A stretch of 60,722 nucleotides of DNA from CAZGLK01 sp964526375. GTDB lineage: Bacteria > Patescibacteriota > Minisyncoccia > JACQLN01. This document shows, in pieces, positions 1-8,847 of the stretch. Within the stretch, counting starts at the first letter, position 1; every line of letters starts with the position of its first letter. Position numbers and translations under genes: made by a program. The notes beneath the pieces were generated by a model. The model had not been told where the DNA came from. It saw nothing but the letters and a program-made list of their open reading frames with translations, and made no database searches. The stretch covers positions 1 to 60,722 of the forward strand of contig CAZGLK010000002.1 in the NCBI GenBank assembly GCA_964526375.1. Direction: 5' to 3'.

Positions 1-105
1 TGCTCCGAATATACGCACAAGTAATTGGGTAACTAGGTAATTAAGTAATTAGGAGCATTCGGATAAATTTGTAGTTTGGGATTATTTTATCAATGTTTAT
101 CACTC
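1..105. repeat. IR-D element, partial copy
   Basis: Right half of the ~100-bp palindromic IR-D family: gcattcggataaatttgtag followed by tttgggattattttatcaa. Its left arm is cut off by the window start. The loop carries IR-H words (gtaactaggtaattaagtaa), as in the copy at 9531-9659. Positions 106-188 hold AT-rich sequence with no gene seen. Confidence 0.75.
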
Positions 106-188
106 TTTTATATCCTTTTTCTGTGGAAAAACCTTGCTAAAATTGCCAAACTAAAAAGCCGTCAAGTGGTATAATTATGAGAAGGGAT

Positions 189-608
189 TAGCTTACTAGC
201 TTCCTAGGCATTAGGAGAAATGATACACACCTACAAAGACCTGATAGTATGGCAGAGATCGATGGAATTAGTCGTGGCTGTTTACGAATTGACCGAACAA
301 TTTCCAAGGGAAGAAATATTTGGTTTGGTTTCTCAAATGAGACGAGCAGCCGTGTCTATACCATCAAACATCGCTGAAGGCAGGCTAAGAGGTTACCGCA
401 AGGAATATAAGCAGTTTTTGCTAAATGCTTTTGGGTCAGGCGGCGAGTTGGAAACACAAATGGAGATAGCTAAAAGATTGCCCAAAACAAGCAAATTGGA
501 TTACCGCAATGTCGATCAGCTACTGGACGAAACCATGCGCATGTTAAATTCAATTATCAATAAACTAAAGCTGCCTAGCGCCTAATATCCTAGTAAGCTA
601 GTAAGCTA
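189..608. repeat. IR-A inverted pair enclosing a four-helix-bundle gene
   Basis: The left arm (189-215) and right arm (581-608) are inverted copies: tagcttactagctt is shared exactly, and the remainder differs by one mismatch and one indel. They enclose only the gene at 220-585. The left arm ends 4 nt before that gene's ATG and supplies an AGGAG; the right arm ends 5 nt before the next gene's ATG at 614. A gene-less version of the same arms lies at 20533-20617. The arrangement resembles rRNA intervening sequences, where a four-helix-bundle ORF sits between stem-forming arms, but this copy lies between protein genes. Confidence 0.7.
220..585 (+). CDS. Four-helix bundle protein (23S rRNA intervening-sequence protein family)
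   Basis: 121 aa, entirely helical in appearance, with the family signatures YKDLIVWQRSMELV at the start, FPREEIFGLVSQMRRAAVSI near residues 30-50, and PSNIAEGRLR after it. The family was first known from ORFs inside 23S rRNA intervening sequences and forms pentameric four-helix bundles; its biochemical role is unknown. The usual length is 110-130 aa, so this gene looks complete. AGGAG lies 5 nt before ATG. It sits alone inside the IR-A inverted pair, and two related genes lie at 1512 and 8040. Family assignment is confident; function is not. Confidence 0.9.
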   Translation: MIHTYKDLIVWQRSMELVVAVYELTEQFPREEIFGLVSQMRRAAVSIPSNIAEGRLRGYRKEYKQFLLNAFGSGGELETQMEIAKRLPKTSKLDYRNVDQLLDETMRMLNSIINKLKLPSA

Positions 609-613
609 TAAAT

Positions 614-1384
614 ATGCGTTCTAAAAAACACTTTCCTTGGCTCATCACTGCGGTTTTTTTGGTCGGCCTTATCGGCGGGGCTTATTTGGTTTTGCGAAGC
701 AGTGTTAGCAAAGGCGAGCTGACCTACTCCACTCCGCTCTCGCAGGGCAAAAGCAGTGATGAGCTTTTGGACGAACTCTTAAAACTTAATCAAGCCGAGC
801 AAGACGGCGTCTACATTCCGCCCGAAGACAAAAACCTAACCGAAGGATTTCTTAAAGAAATCATTACAGAGGGCGGCCAAAGCCGGCTAAGCCCCGAAGT
901 GGTGGCCAGCGACGACTTTTTTGTGTCCACCATTCTGCCCTACTTAAAGTCCAACCAAATAGAACTCTTCCCGCCCATACCCGACTCGGTCTTAAAAATC
1001 GCGCTCGACAGCCGCGCCAACAACCAAAAGTATTTTAAGGATACTGAACCCGTTTTAAGCCGCGTGTTTAAGGTAATGCAGGCAGTACCCAAGCTGAATG
1101 TTGAAAACCTAAACGATTTTACCGTGCGAGGCGATCTGCAAGAAAACATCGCCGAGCTGGCCGACACCTTCCAAACGCTGTCGCGCGCGGCCGTGCCCAA
1201 AAAACTTTTGCCCCTGCACAAAAATGTTCTGTTAATGAATTACTCTCTGCAAAAATTCGCCGAAGCTTTGGCCAACAGCCAAGAAGATCCGTTAAAATCC
1301 CTGCTGATAATAAACGAACACGAAGCCCTGGGGGAGTTTTGGAGAGATACTTTGTTGGAATACGATCAAGCCTCAAAGCAATAA
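614..1384 (+). CDS. Membrane-anchored protein of unknown function
   Basis: 256 aa. A basic start (MRSKKHF) is followed by one hydrophobic segment at about residues 9-28, then a hydrophilic, mostly helical domain with no motif I recognise. This predicts a single-pass protein with its bulk outside the membrane. The ATG lies 5 nt after the right arm of the IR-A repeat, and there is no clear Shine-Dalgarno. It precedes the secretion-like cluster and may belong to it, since its neighbours at 1954 and 5272 are also exported or membrane proteins. That link rests on position only. Confidence 0.75.
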   Translation: MRSKKHFPWLITAVFLVGLIGGAYLVLRSSVSKGELTYSTPLSQGKSSDELLDELLKLNQAEQDGVYIPPEDKNLTEGFLKEIITEGGQSRLSPEVVASDDFFVSTILPYLKSNQIELFPPIPDSVLKIALDSRANNQKYFKDTEPVLSRVFKVMQAVPKLNVENLNDFTVRGDLQENIAELADTFQTLSRAAVPKKLLPLHKNVLLMNYSLQKFAEALANSQEDPLKSLLIINEHEALGEFWRDTLLEYDQASKQ

Positions 1385-1490
1385 CCAAGATACAAGGCGC
1401 AAGGTACAAGAAACAATAACCAGGCAAAAAATTTCTAATTCCTAATATCTAATTTCTAATCAATGCCTGATGACAAATTTGTTTAATTGA

Positions 1491-1935
1491 AATCCAAAAC
1501 TCAAAGTTCAAATGTCAAATCAAATCCAAAGCCCAAAGTCCAAGAAGGAATATGATCTTGCAGAAAGAACAGCAAAATTCGGGGAAGACATAATTGAATT
1601 TGCGGGCAGCCTGCCAAACACGCCAATCAACAAACCTCTTATAAGCCAGTTAGTCAGGGCAGGGACAAGCACCGGAGCAAATTACATGGAGGCTGATGCC
1701 GCAGAATCTAAAAAAGATTTCCAGCACAAAATAGCCCTGTGTAAAAAAGAATCCAAAGAAACAATGCACTGGCTAAGAATGACCGCCAAGGCTAATCCCT
1801 CAAAAATGGCAGCCTGCAGAAAACTGTGGAAGGAGGCCCACGAACTTGCCTTGATATTCTCTGCCATATTGCGTAAAAAGTAATTCTTTGAGCTTTGACA
1901 TTGGTTTGAGTTTTGGATTTTGAAATTTGATATTT
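1491..1935. repeat. IR-B inverted pair enclosing a four-helix-bundle gene
   Basis: The left arm (about 1491-1530) holds aaatccaaaactcaaa and aaatgtcaaa. The right arm (about 1888-1935) holds the inverse of both words. Only the gene at 1512-1883 lies between; its ATG is inside the left arm (ttcaaATGtcaaatc). IR-F words (tatctaatttctaatc) precede it at 1429-1462. Gene-less IR-B palindromes occur at 8734, 13006 and 16652. Confidence 0.65.
1512..1883 (+). CDS. Four-helix bundle protein (23S rRNA intervening-sequence protein family)
   Basis: 123 aa. It belongs to a different subgroup from the gene at 220: it shows YDLAERTAKFGEDIIEFAG at residues 14-32, then LISQLVRAGTSTGANYMEAD, and a C-terminal half rich in Lys and Ala helices. 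The first nine residues (SNQIQSPKS) are encoded by the IR-B repeat, so the repeat supplies both start codon and N-terminus. A later start is unlikely because YDLAERT begins the conserved part. Role unknown; these proteins are encoded within rRNA insertions or as stand-alone genes in many CPR genomes. Confidence 0.85.
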   Translation: MSNQIQSPKSKKEYDLAERTAKFGEDIIEFAGSLPNTPINKPLISQLVRAGTSTGANYMEADAAESKKDFQHKIALCKKESKETMHWLRMTAKANPSKMAACRKLWKEAHELALIFSAILRKK

Positions 1936-1953
1936 TCTTCTTCGCCAAAGAAT

Positions 1954-4900
1954 ATGGTCAGCCGTCTTAAAAAACTCTTTTCTATTATAACTCTGCTAGC
2001 CATTTTGGGTTCGGTTTTGGTTTCTCCTTTTTCCGTAAAAAAAGCCGATGCTTTCCTTGGCATCCCTGATTTCAACATTACTCTTCAAGATATCCCGCGC
2101 GCCCTTAAATGGATATATGACAAATTTGGCAGAGTTTATATTGAACAGCTGCGCAAGCAGATGATCCGCCAGTTTCAAAACGACATGGTTAACTGGATTC
2201 AAAACGGCGGCCGGCCCAGGTTTGTAGAAAATTTTATGAGGAATTTAGGCCTCGCACACGAACGGGCCGCAGGCCAGGCTTTATCTGATTTGTTTAGCGC
2301 CGAAGGAGTGAATATCTGCTCGCCCTTTAGAGCCAGCTTGCAGGTTCTGATCGCCACCCCGCCAGCCCCAGAAGCAATTGACGTTGGCGTAAGTTGTACC
2401 TTGGGACAAATCAGAGGAAATTTAGATTTGGATAACGGACTTAGAAACTTCGGCGAGAGTTTTGCAGGTAGCATTACTGACAAAGAAAGCGGCTGGAGAA
2501 CCTGGTTCAAACTGCACGAAGCAAACAACACCCTACCCGGCACTTATTTAAGAAGCAAAAGCTTCGTCAGCTCCAATGTTGCCAAGCAGGTAGAGGGCAA
2601 CAAAGCAGAAATCGTCGCATCCGGAGGATTTTTAGATCAAAAATTCTGCCTCAAGGCAGTAAAGATGGCCGTGGTCGTTGATAACTCTACAGAACCCCCA
2701 AACGTTCCCAAAGTTTTTACAGTAGACCTCCGGCGCAATGACACGGCGCTTGAAAATATCGAGGTGATAAGGCTTCAAGAATTCCTCAATAAGTACATGC
2801 GTCTGGGCATTAAAGAAGACGGCATTTTTGGGCCGGAGACGGAAAAAGCGGTAAAATCATTCCAACGAAAACTGTTTCTGGAAGTAGACGGCGTGGTCGG
2901 GGCAGAAACAAGGCAAGCTTTGGATGACGTCAGTTATAGTTTGTCGCCGGCATCTCTCCAAGAAGCGGCCAAAGCCGTATCCTATGAATATGAAACGGTT
3001 GATTACAGCGGAGAAAACCAAGGCAGCGGTATTTCCATGAACGATTTGCCGCAAAACGAAAGGTGCACCGAGACAAGAACCGTCACTCCCGGATCTGTCA
3101 TTGGCCACGAAATTACCGGCAATCTTCAAAAAACCGGCATAGACAGCATTATTAACGCCAAGGAATTAACCCAATTTATCAGCGCGGTAATAGACGCAAT
3201 GATCAACCGGGTTGCCCGTGAAGGCTTGTCCTTAATAAAAACCGGCCGGGGTTCTTGGAGTAAGCCCAGAACCAGCGGGGGAACGCAGCAAGACAAAAGT
3301 AGAACCAGAACAGCGGAGGATATTCAGGGGTTAGAAGGTCCGCAAGCGGCTGAATTGCTAAACATGGTAATAGATTTTAATGTTAACACCCAAAAACTGC
3401 AAAATGACTTAGGAAAATTGATCGCTGGGGAAAACAAAACAGAAAGTTTCGCCACTCGGCTTGATCTTTTGTTTACGGACAAGGTGTCTGTTTACAACAC
3501 CACTGCAAATTCCTGGACCCCCCGTCTTTGCGCCGGAGGATTTAGAGGTTTTGTTGACGGCTGCATGTACGGCTCCGGAGCGGAAAAAAACCTTAACATA
3601 GAAACAAATAATCCTGGCCCATATCTGGCGAACAAAATATTTCACCAAAAACTAAAAGAAAAATGGGAGCTAGTGAGTAATCTGTTTAACGGCGTTAGCA
3701 CGGAGACTCTTATTACCGGCGCAACCATGAACGGTGAGCTGGCCAAGTCCAGTTGTAGAGTTCCGGATGTAAGAATCACTCTTACCCCTGAAGACGAAAA
3801 TCATCTGCCGTTTTACGACGGCGAGGGCACGACTTTTCAGTTGAAAGACAGCAAGGTTACCAACTATACGGGAGAGCTTGCCGCGGCCGTAAAAATCAAT
3901 GCCGCTACATTAGAAACAGAGACTGGTGCAGTGGCTGGTTGGGAAACTTATCTTCCTAGCGCCATTGGCATGGCTAATACTGAAATCAGCGCCAACGATA
4001 ATGCTGCTGCCGCTTACGACGGCCTTATAACCAAACTAAAAGAACAGAAGGATGCCATTAAAAAAGACCTTGATTACGCCCAAGACATTACTCCCAAGAT
4101 TGTGCTTTACGCCAGCATTCTTATGGACTACGACCGGGCCGGCAGAAGTAAGGGCCTTGGCGGCGAAAACATCAACCTTGTTGGTAAATTCAAAAACTAC
4201 GCCGATGCTTTGAACAACCGCTATAAAATCACGCCGGAAAAAGCGGCGGCAGTATTGAGTAGCCCCAGGTGGGTTGAGGCAAGACTCTCTGTAGGAACCG
4301 TAACCAGCGAAATCGCGCTTGATGTAGCTAAAGAGGAATTATTAAATGCCCAAACAGCCACCCGCAATGAATGGTTAAGAATTCAACGAATAATAAGCGC
4401 CGCCCCGGATGCCAATCCCACAATTGGCCCGACAAACGACCCCGCTACCGGTGATCCCCTCACTGTTGACCCTACCCAAAAAATCAGAGCCATAGAGAAA
4501 ATCCCCATAATTGAAGCCGCCGTTCAACTCATTGAACAATCTCTTTTGCCCGCTGAAGCCGATTCTACAGATAAACTGCGCGATCCCATAGAGATTGGCC
4601 TTAGCCCGTCGGAGGCAGTGGGGCAAGCCATGGCCAATCTGCCCGACGGCCATAAATACAAACTAAGCCAAAGCATTGAACAGCTAAGCAATGAGCTGGA
4701 ATTGCGGGATTCCCAGATCAGCCGCCAAAAATCGGAGGCGGGCAATGTTTTGGGCAAATTTGAGGGCGACCCTATTATAAGAGCCGAATTCGGCGTGGAG
4801 GGCGGCGACAGCGAATGGGAGAGATATTTTAAAAACCGCTACCAATATGCCTATGTAGCTTTTATTTATGACTACTATAAACATTACTTTAAATGTGAGG

Positions 4901-5232
4901 AGGGTGGCGGAACATCGAGGGTAACCCCCGGAGTGAGCGGCAATAGATCGCCGGCCCCCAAACCCTTAATAGAGTATAAAAGTTCGGGGTTTTCACCAAA
5001 CTCTCTCTCCATCTCCATAACAGCCGGCTCGACCGTAACTTTTAAAAACAGCTCCGCACAATCAATAACAATCAGTTCAATAGGTGACTTTGCGCCCAGC
5101 GGCTGGTCAAATATCTCCTTAGGTATTAGCAGCGCCGACAACACGCGAGATTTTACTTTTTCAAGTGCGGATCGTTACAGATTTAAAACCGATGCCAGCA
5201 ATTATAGTCTAGAAGTAAGTGTTAATAGATGA
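1954..5232 (+). CDS. Large secreted protein with peptidoglycan-binding and cupredoxin-like domains
   Basis: 1092 aa from ATG 1954, chosen over the TTG at 1927 because it places a clean signal peptide (MVSRLKKLFSIITLLAILG) at the N-terminus and the TTG lies in repeat IR-B. A PG_binding_1-like domain is visible at about residues 265-325 (IRLQEFLNKYMRLGIKEDG, then GVVGAETRQAL). The last ~85 residues look like a beta-sandwich of cupredoxin type (SITAGSTVTFKNSS) without an obvious copper-ligand set. The long middle part is unrecognised. It heads the cluster with the VirB6-like gene 39 nt downstream, so a cell-wall-anchored part of the secretion apparatus is a reasonable inference. Confidence 0.8.
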   Translation: MVSRLKKLFSIITLLAILGSVLVSPFSVKKADAFLGIPDFNITLQDIPRALKWIYDKFGRVYIEQLRKQMIRQFQNDMVNWIQNGGRPRFVENFMRNLGLAHERAAGQALSDLFSAEGVNICSPFRASLQVLIATPPAPEAIDVGVSCTLGQIRGNLDLDNGLRNFGESFAGSITDKESGWRTWFKLHEANNTLPGTYLRSKSFVSSNVAKQVEGNKAEIVASGGFLDQKFCLKAVKMAVVVDNSTEPPNVPKVFTVDLRRNDTALENIEVIRLQEFLNKYMRLGIKEDGIFGPETEKAVKSFQRKLFLEVDGVVGAETRQALDDVSYSLSPASLQEAAKAVSYEYETVDYSGENQGSGISMNDLPQNERCTETRTVTPGSVIGHEITGNLQKTGIDSIINAKELTQFISAVIDAMINRVAREGLSLIKTGRGSWSKPRTSGGTQQDKSRTRTAEDIQGLEGPQAAELLNMVIDFNVNTQKLQNDLGKLIAGENKTESFATRLDLLFTDKVSVYNTTANSWTPRLCAGGFRGFVDGCMYGSGAEKNLNIETNNPGPYLANKIFHQKLKEKWELVSNLFNGVSTETLITGATMNGELAKSSCRVPDVRITLTPEDENHLPFYDGEGTTFQLKDSKVTNYTGELAAAVKINAATLETETGAVAGWETYLPSAIGMANTEISANDNAAAAYDGLITKLKEQKDAIKKDLDYAQDITPKIVLYASILMDYDRAGRSKGLGGENINLVGKFKNYADALNNRYKITPEKAAAVLSSPRWVEARLSVGTVTSEIALDVAKEELLNAQTATRNEWLRIQRIISAAPDANPTIGPTNDPATGDPLTVDPTQKIRAIEKIPIIEAAVQLIEQSLLPAEADSTDKLRDPIEIGLSPSEAVGQAMANLPDGHKYKLSQSIEQLSNELELRDSQISRQKSEAGNVLGKFEGDPIIRAEFGVEGGDSEWERYFKNRYQYAYVAFIYDYYKHYFKCEEGGGTSRVTPGVSGNRSPAPKPLIEYKSSGFSPNSLSISITAGSTVTFKNSSAQSITISSIGDFAPSGWSNISLGISSADNTRDFTFSSADRYRFKTDASNYSLEVSVNR

Positions 5233-5271
5233 TTCGCCCACAAAGTCGGGGGCAAGGTCAAACATACATTA

Positions 5272-7272
5272 ATGACCACTAGATTATTCGAGCCACGAAA
5301 GGCAGTGTTGCTGTTGGTCCTAACAGCCTTGTTTTTGCTCGTCCCGCTAAAACCGGCTTGGGCGGTTTTTGATTGCATCACGGATCCGATTGATTGCTTC
5401 ACCGATATTGTTTTGGTGGTTATAAACCTGGTGGTTGATTTTGTTGGTCTGGTTTTAATCGGCATTGCGGCCTCCGTAGTTAATTTTGTTTTTAATTTTC
5501 AGGGCTTTATTAAGGTGCCGGCGGTGCAGATCGGCTGGACTATGACTCGGGATGTTGCGAATATGGCTTTTATTTTAATAATGCTGGCCATGGCTTTTGG
5601 CACTATTTTGCGATATGAAAGCTATGGCTGGAAAAAGCTTCTGCCAAGATTGGTTATTATGGCGCTTCTTTTAAACTTTAGCCTGCTTATTGCCGGTGCG
5701 GTTATTGATGTCGGAAACAGCTTGGCCAGGTTTTTTATTACCGGCGGAGGAGACAATGATGTGGGAGACTTAATAATGACCTCCATTAGGGCCGGCTCCA
5801 TTGCCCAGTTGCGAAATAATGTCAGCGCTGGCAGCACAGGCACCGCCGTCGGCTCCGCCCTTAACTCCTTAATTATGGCATCTGTAATCCAGCTTATTTT
5901 TTATGTGGTTATTGCTTTTTTGCTTTTTGCTTTAGGTTTTATGATGATCTATCGCATTGTTCACTTATGGGTTCAGATTATTATGGCCCCCTTAGCCTGG
6001 GTGGGCTGGGCAATTCCTTTTGCCAGCGGATCAGCCAAAAAATGGTGGACCAGTTTCTTGCAATGGGCGTTTTTTCCGGCTTATGTTGGCTTTTTTATTT
6101 TTTTAGGAGCCTTGGTCGGCTCTACTTTAGGAGCCACGGATTTTAACCTCTTTGCCAAAGATGTAGGTGGTTTTTGGGACTGGCTTATTCCCACCACGCT
6201 TTTTTCCACCATAATGCAATTTATTGTGGTAATTACCATTCTCTTTATGGGCCTGAACAAAGCCAATAGCTGGGGCATAAGCGGCGCCAAAATGATGGTG
6301 GCCGCGGCCGAAAAAGGGCAAAAGTGGGCCAAGGACCAAGCTAAAACTTATGGCAAACGAGCTGCCGGGCGTCTGGCGGAAAAAGCTTTATACAAAAAAG
6401 GTGAGGGTGGCAAGAGAACCGATTTAAGAGAAGGCTTGCAAAGATTAGCTGGCACCGGCTACGGCGTTGGCAGGGTTGTTGGCCAAGCTCTGCGTTTGCC
6501 CACGGCTTTGATTGAACAACGCCAAAAACTAGTCAAGGGGGCCGAAGACAAGCTAAAGGGCAACTCCACGGCCACATTAAAGACAATATTTGCCGGCTTG
6601 GATGACATGGCAAAAGCCGCAATTTTGCGAGTTCTGGCCGACCGAGGCGATCTGGAATTTGTCAGCGAGGAAACCCTTATTGACAGAAAATTTAAGAAGG
6701 CGGGGTCAGACAAGAAATTCAAAGACCTTTCTGACACAGAAAAAGAGGCCGAACGGGCCCAGCTTACCGAGGAAGAAAAGAGAGAGATCGGCAAAATCAA
6801 TGAGGACAAAATGGGCGGAATAACCCAAGCCCGCTTTGAAGCGGCTCTAAAATTTAACGGCACGGCGGGGCTGGATAAAGAAATACTGAACGCCGCCCCG
6901 CAGTTTGCCGAAATCGTCGGCAAGAAAATAAAGGATGTTATTGAAAAAATATCTCCTGCCAATGCCGCTAAGATACAAGCTGGTTCCTTACAATTGCCGG
7001 AAGTCCAACAGGCTATTAAGGAAGCCCTAATGAATAATAAGTGGGACGGGAGTCAATTAAGCAGTATCGGCCAGAAAAATCCCAAGGCCTTAACCGATCT
7101 TATGGAATTTTTGGACAAGATGAGCGATGAAGAAAAGAGCAAGATGGCTAAGAGAACCCAAAATTACATGAAGGCTGGCGGCTATATTACCTTTACGCCT
7201 ACGCCGGAACCTACGGCAGAACCTACGCCGGCACCAACACCTGCACCAGCTCCAGCTCGCGGCGAGATATAA
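5272..7272 (+). CDS. VirB6/TrbL-like polytopic membrane protein
   Basis: 666 aa. A signal-like segment at about residues 10-32 is followed by 6-7 hydrophobic helices up to about residue 340, including MTRDVANMAFILIMLAMAFG and the segment around VHLWVQIIMAPLAWVGWAIP. A charged cytoplasmic-type tail of ~320 residues then ends in a PTPEP/PAPTPAP repeat. In type IV secretion, VirB6/TrbL forms the inner-membrane channel. The topology and the nearby PrgI, VirB4 and pilin-like genes support this call; direct sequence similarity is weak by eye. The Pro-rich tail resembles a flexible linker or a wall-spanning stretch. Confidence 0.75.
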   Translation: MTTRLFEPRKAVLLLVLTALFLLVPLKPAWAVFDCITDPIDCFTDIVLVVINLVVDFVGLVLIGIAASVVNFVFNFQGFIKVPAVQIGWTMTRDVANMAFILIMLAMAFGTILRYESYGWKKLLPRLVIMALLLNFSLLIAGAVIDVGNSLARFFITGGGDNDVGDLIMTSIRAGSIAQLRNNVSAGSTGTAVGSALNSLIMASVIQLIFYVVIAFLLFALGFMMIYRIVHLWVQIIMAPLAWVGWAIPFASGSAKKWWTSFLQWAFFPAYVGFFIFLGALVGSTLGATDFNLFAKDVGGFWDWLIPTTLFSTIMQFIVVITILFMGLNKANSWGISGAKMMVAAAEKGQKWAKDQAKTYGKRAAGRLAEKALYKKGEGGKRTDLREGLQRLAGTGYGVGRVVGQALRLPTALIEQRQKLVKGAEDKLKGNSTATLKTIFAGLDDMAKAAILRVLADRGDLEFVSEETLIDRKFKKAGSDKKFKDLSDTEKEAERAQLTEEEKREIGKINEDKMGGITQARFEAALKFNGTAGLDKEILNAAPQFAEIVGKKIKDVIEKISPANAAKIQAGSLQLPEVQQAIKEALMNNKWDGSQLSSIGQKNPKALTDLMEFLDKMSDEEKSKMAKRTQNYMKAGGYITFTPTPEPTAEPTPAPTPAPAPARGEI

Positions 7273-7290
7273 CATCTAAACACACAAATC

Positions 7291-7980
7291 ATGGCACAAC
7301 TTACTCCATCATTAAAAGAAGAAATAATGAGCATAAAAAATCCAGTTATCAGGTCGCGCTGGCAGAGGTTTTTTGTTATTCCGCAAGACTTACAGCAAGC
7401 TTTGTTTGGCGAACCGTTTGCTGAAAATGTTTGGGGCATTACCAAAGAAAAGTACGATCTGCCCGACGCCAGCGTGAGCGCCGTGGCCAGAATCATCGGC
7501 CTGATATTTTTGGGCGAACTGCCCATTAAAAATTTTATTGTGGCTTTAAGGGACAACCTTAAAATAGACGCGGCCAAAGCCGCGGCCATCGCCCAAGATA
7601 TCAACGCCGCTATTTTCCAGCCGGTCAGAGAAAGTTTGATGGCGGTGCACAACATACCGCAGACTAACGCGGACTATACGCAGACCAACGCGGACAACAA
7701 TCAGCGCAATACCAATAATATCAACCAAGTTCCAAGTTCCAAGTTCCAAGTTCCAAACAACGCACCGCCTCCCGTATCGCTAGACGAGCTCGATAAGCAC
7801 AACCCCACCAACGATCCGCGATCCAAGATCCAAGATCCAAGATACAAGACACAAGCCCCCAAACCCTACCAAGCCAAACAAACCGTTTACCTCGTGCCTA
7901 AAAAGAATGTGGTGGATTTAAGAAACATCAAGAGAAAGAGGTATAATAAGAGCAGGTATGAGGGGTTTTTCAGCGCGTAA
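7291..7980 (+). CDS. Protein of unknown function in the secretion-like cluster
   Basis: 229 aa. The first ~115 residues look like an alpha-helical domain (LTPSLKEEIMSIKNPVIRSR, then YDLPDASVSAVARIIGLIF). The rest is low-complexity, Asn/Gln-rich linker followed by a basic C-terminus. The linker DNA (about 7729-7850) is built from short direct repeats (gttccaa units, then gatccaa units), giving repeated K-F-Q-V-P-like words. It starts 18 nt after the VirB6-like gene, so probably co-transcribed. I do not recognise the helical domain. It may be an accessory protein specific to CPR secretion clusters. Confidence 0.7.
   Translation: MAQLTPSLKEEIMSIKNPVIRSRWQRFFVIPQDLQQALFGEPFAENVWGITKEKYDLPDASVSAVARIIGLIFLGELPIKNFIVALRDNLKIDAAKAAAIAQDINAAIFQPVRESLMAVHNIPQTNADYTQTNADNNQRNTNNINQVPSSKFQVPNNAPPPVSLDELDKHNPTNDPRSKIQDPRYKTQAPKPYQAKQTVYLVPKKNVVDLRNIKRKRYNKSRYEGFFSA
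7729..7850. repeat. In-frame microrepeats inside a CDS
   Basis: Tandem gttccaa units (four, from about 7729) are followed by gatccaagatccaagat units near 7820-7850. Both stay in frame and encode part of a disordered linker. This matches a genome-wide tendency here for simple repeats to be tolerated inside genes (see tsaE and polA). Confidence 0.8.
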
Positions 7981-7982
7981 CT

Positions 7983-8459
7983 CGTGAATAAGGAATTAGG
8001 AATTATGAATTAGGATATGAATTAGGAATGGTGTAAATTATGAATGAATACGGAAATCCAAGCAAAATACAATCATTTACTGATTTAGACGCCTGGAAAG
8101 AAGGGCATAAACTGGTTTTAATGGTCTATGAGACAACCATGACTTTTCCCAGAGAAGAAACTTTTGGCTTAACAAGTCAAAAAAGACGCTGCGTGGTATC
8201 CATAACTTCTAATATAGCCGAGGGATTCAGCCGACAATCCTACAAAGAAAAGGTGCGGTTTTACTCCATGGCGCAGGGATCGGTAACGGAGCTACAAAAT
8301 CAGCTACTTATAGCCAGAGATGTTGGTTATGTACCAACCGACAAATTCCAAACAATCGCAGAACAGTCAGTAAAGGTTCATAAAATAATCAGTGGATTGA
8401 TCAAGAAAACAAAAACGCTGTCTTAATTCCTTATTCCTAATTCATTATTCATAATTCAT
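7983..8459. repeat. IR-C inverted pair enclosing a four-helix-bundle gene
   Basis: The left arm (7983-8036) repeats gaattaggaattatgaatta-type words. The right arm (8424-8458) contains the inverse words aattccttattcctaattc and attcataattc. Only the four-helix-bundle gene at 8040 lies between. The prgI ATG at 8458 is the last base pair of the right arm (cataattcATG). Further IR-C words occur at 21757-21835, 49858-49900 and 57318-57440. Confidence 0.65.
8040..8426 (+). CDS. Four-helix bundle protein (23S rRNA intervening-sequence protein family)
   Basis: 128 aa, with the family pattern FTDLDAWKEGHKLVLMVYET, then FPREETFGLTSQKRRCVVSI, SNIAEGFSRQS and a final helix. It is similar to the gene at 220, with the same FPREE and SNIAEG motifs. 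It lies within the type IV secretion-like operon, between the helical gene of unknown function and prgI, enclosed by IR-C arms, so it looks like an insertion into that operon rather than a working part of it. Full length for the family. Function unknown. Confidence 0.9.
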   Translation: MNEYGNPSKIQSFTDLDAWKEGHKLVLMVYETTMTFPREETFGLTSQKRRCVVSITSNIAEGFSRQSYKEKVRFYSMAQGSVTELQNQLLIARDVGYVPTDKFQTIAEQSVKVHKIISGLIKKTKTLS

Positions 8460-8733
8460 GCAATATCAGGTTCCCCAATTCATAGAACTAGAAGACAAAA
8501 TCGTGGGGCCGCTCACCCTAAAGCAGTTTGGCTACATTGCCGGCGCGGGCGCGATTTGTTTTTTGTTCTTTTTTACGCTCAAGTTCGGATTCGCCCTGTC
8601 TTTGTCGGTGCCCGTGGGCAGTTTGGCTTTGGCTTTGGCTTTTGGCAAAGTAAAGGGTACCGCCATGCCGCGTTATTTGATGTCCATGATCGGATTCGCG
8701 CTTAAACCGCAGATGTACTTTTGGCGGAAATGA
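8458..8733 (+). CDS. PrgI family protein (VirB3-like)
   Basis: 91 aa, small membrane protein. The N-terminus MQYQVPQFIELEDKIVGPLT with LKQFGYIAGAG after it is typical of the PrgI family. Two adjacent hydrophobic helices follow at about residues 25-45 and 48-65, then a short basic C-terminus. PrgI takes the place of VirB3 in Gram-positive-type conjugation systems and is usually encoded directly before VirB4, as here. It is predicted to sit in the cytoplasmic membrane and dock the VirB4 ATPase. The start codon is supplied by the right arm of the IR-C repeat. Confidence 0.9.
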   Translation: MQYQVPQFIELEDKIVGPLTLKQFGYIAGAGAICFLFFFTLKFGFALSLSVPVGSLALALAFGKVKGTAMPRYLMSMIGFALKPQMYFWRK

Positions 8734-8840
8734 CAAATTTCAAAGCTCAAATGACAAACCAAATCCAAAAAACTAAATACCGGCTTTGAGTTTTGGGTTT
8801 TGAGTTTTATTTGACATTTGGATTTTGACATTTGTAATTT
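8734..8840. repeat. IR-B palindromic element
   Basis: Gene-less copy: acaaatttcaaagctcaaat on the left and the inverse words ttgacatttggattttgaca on the right, with a short loop. It fills the gap between prgI and the VirB4 N-terminal-like gene. Confidence 0.75.
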
Positions 8841-8847
8841 CTATCTT

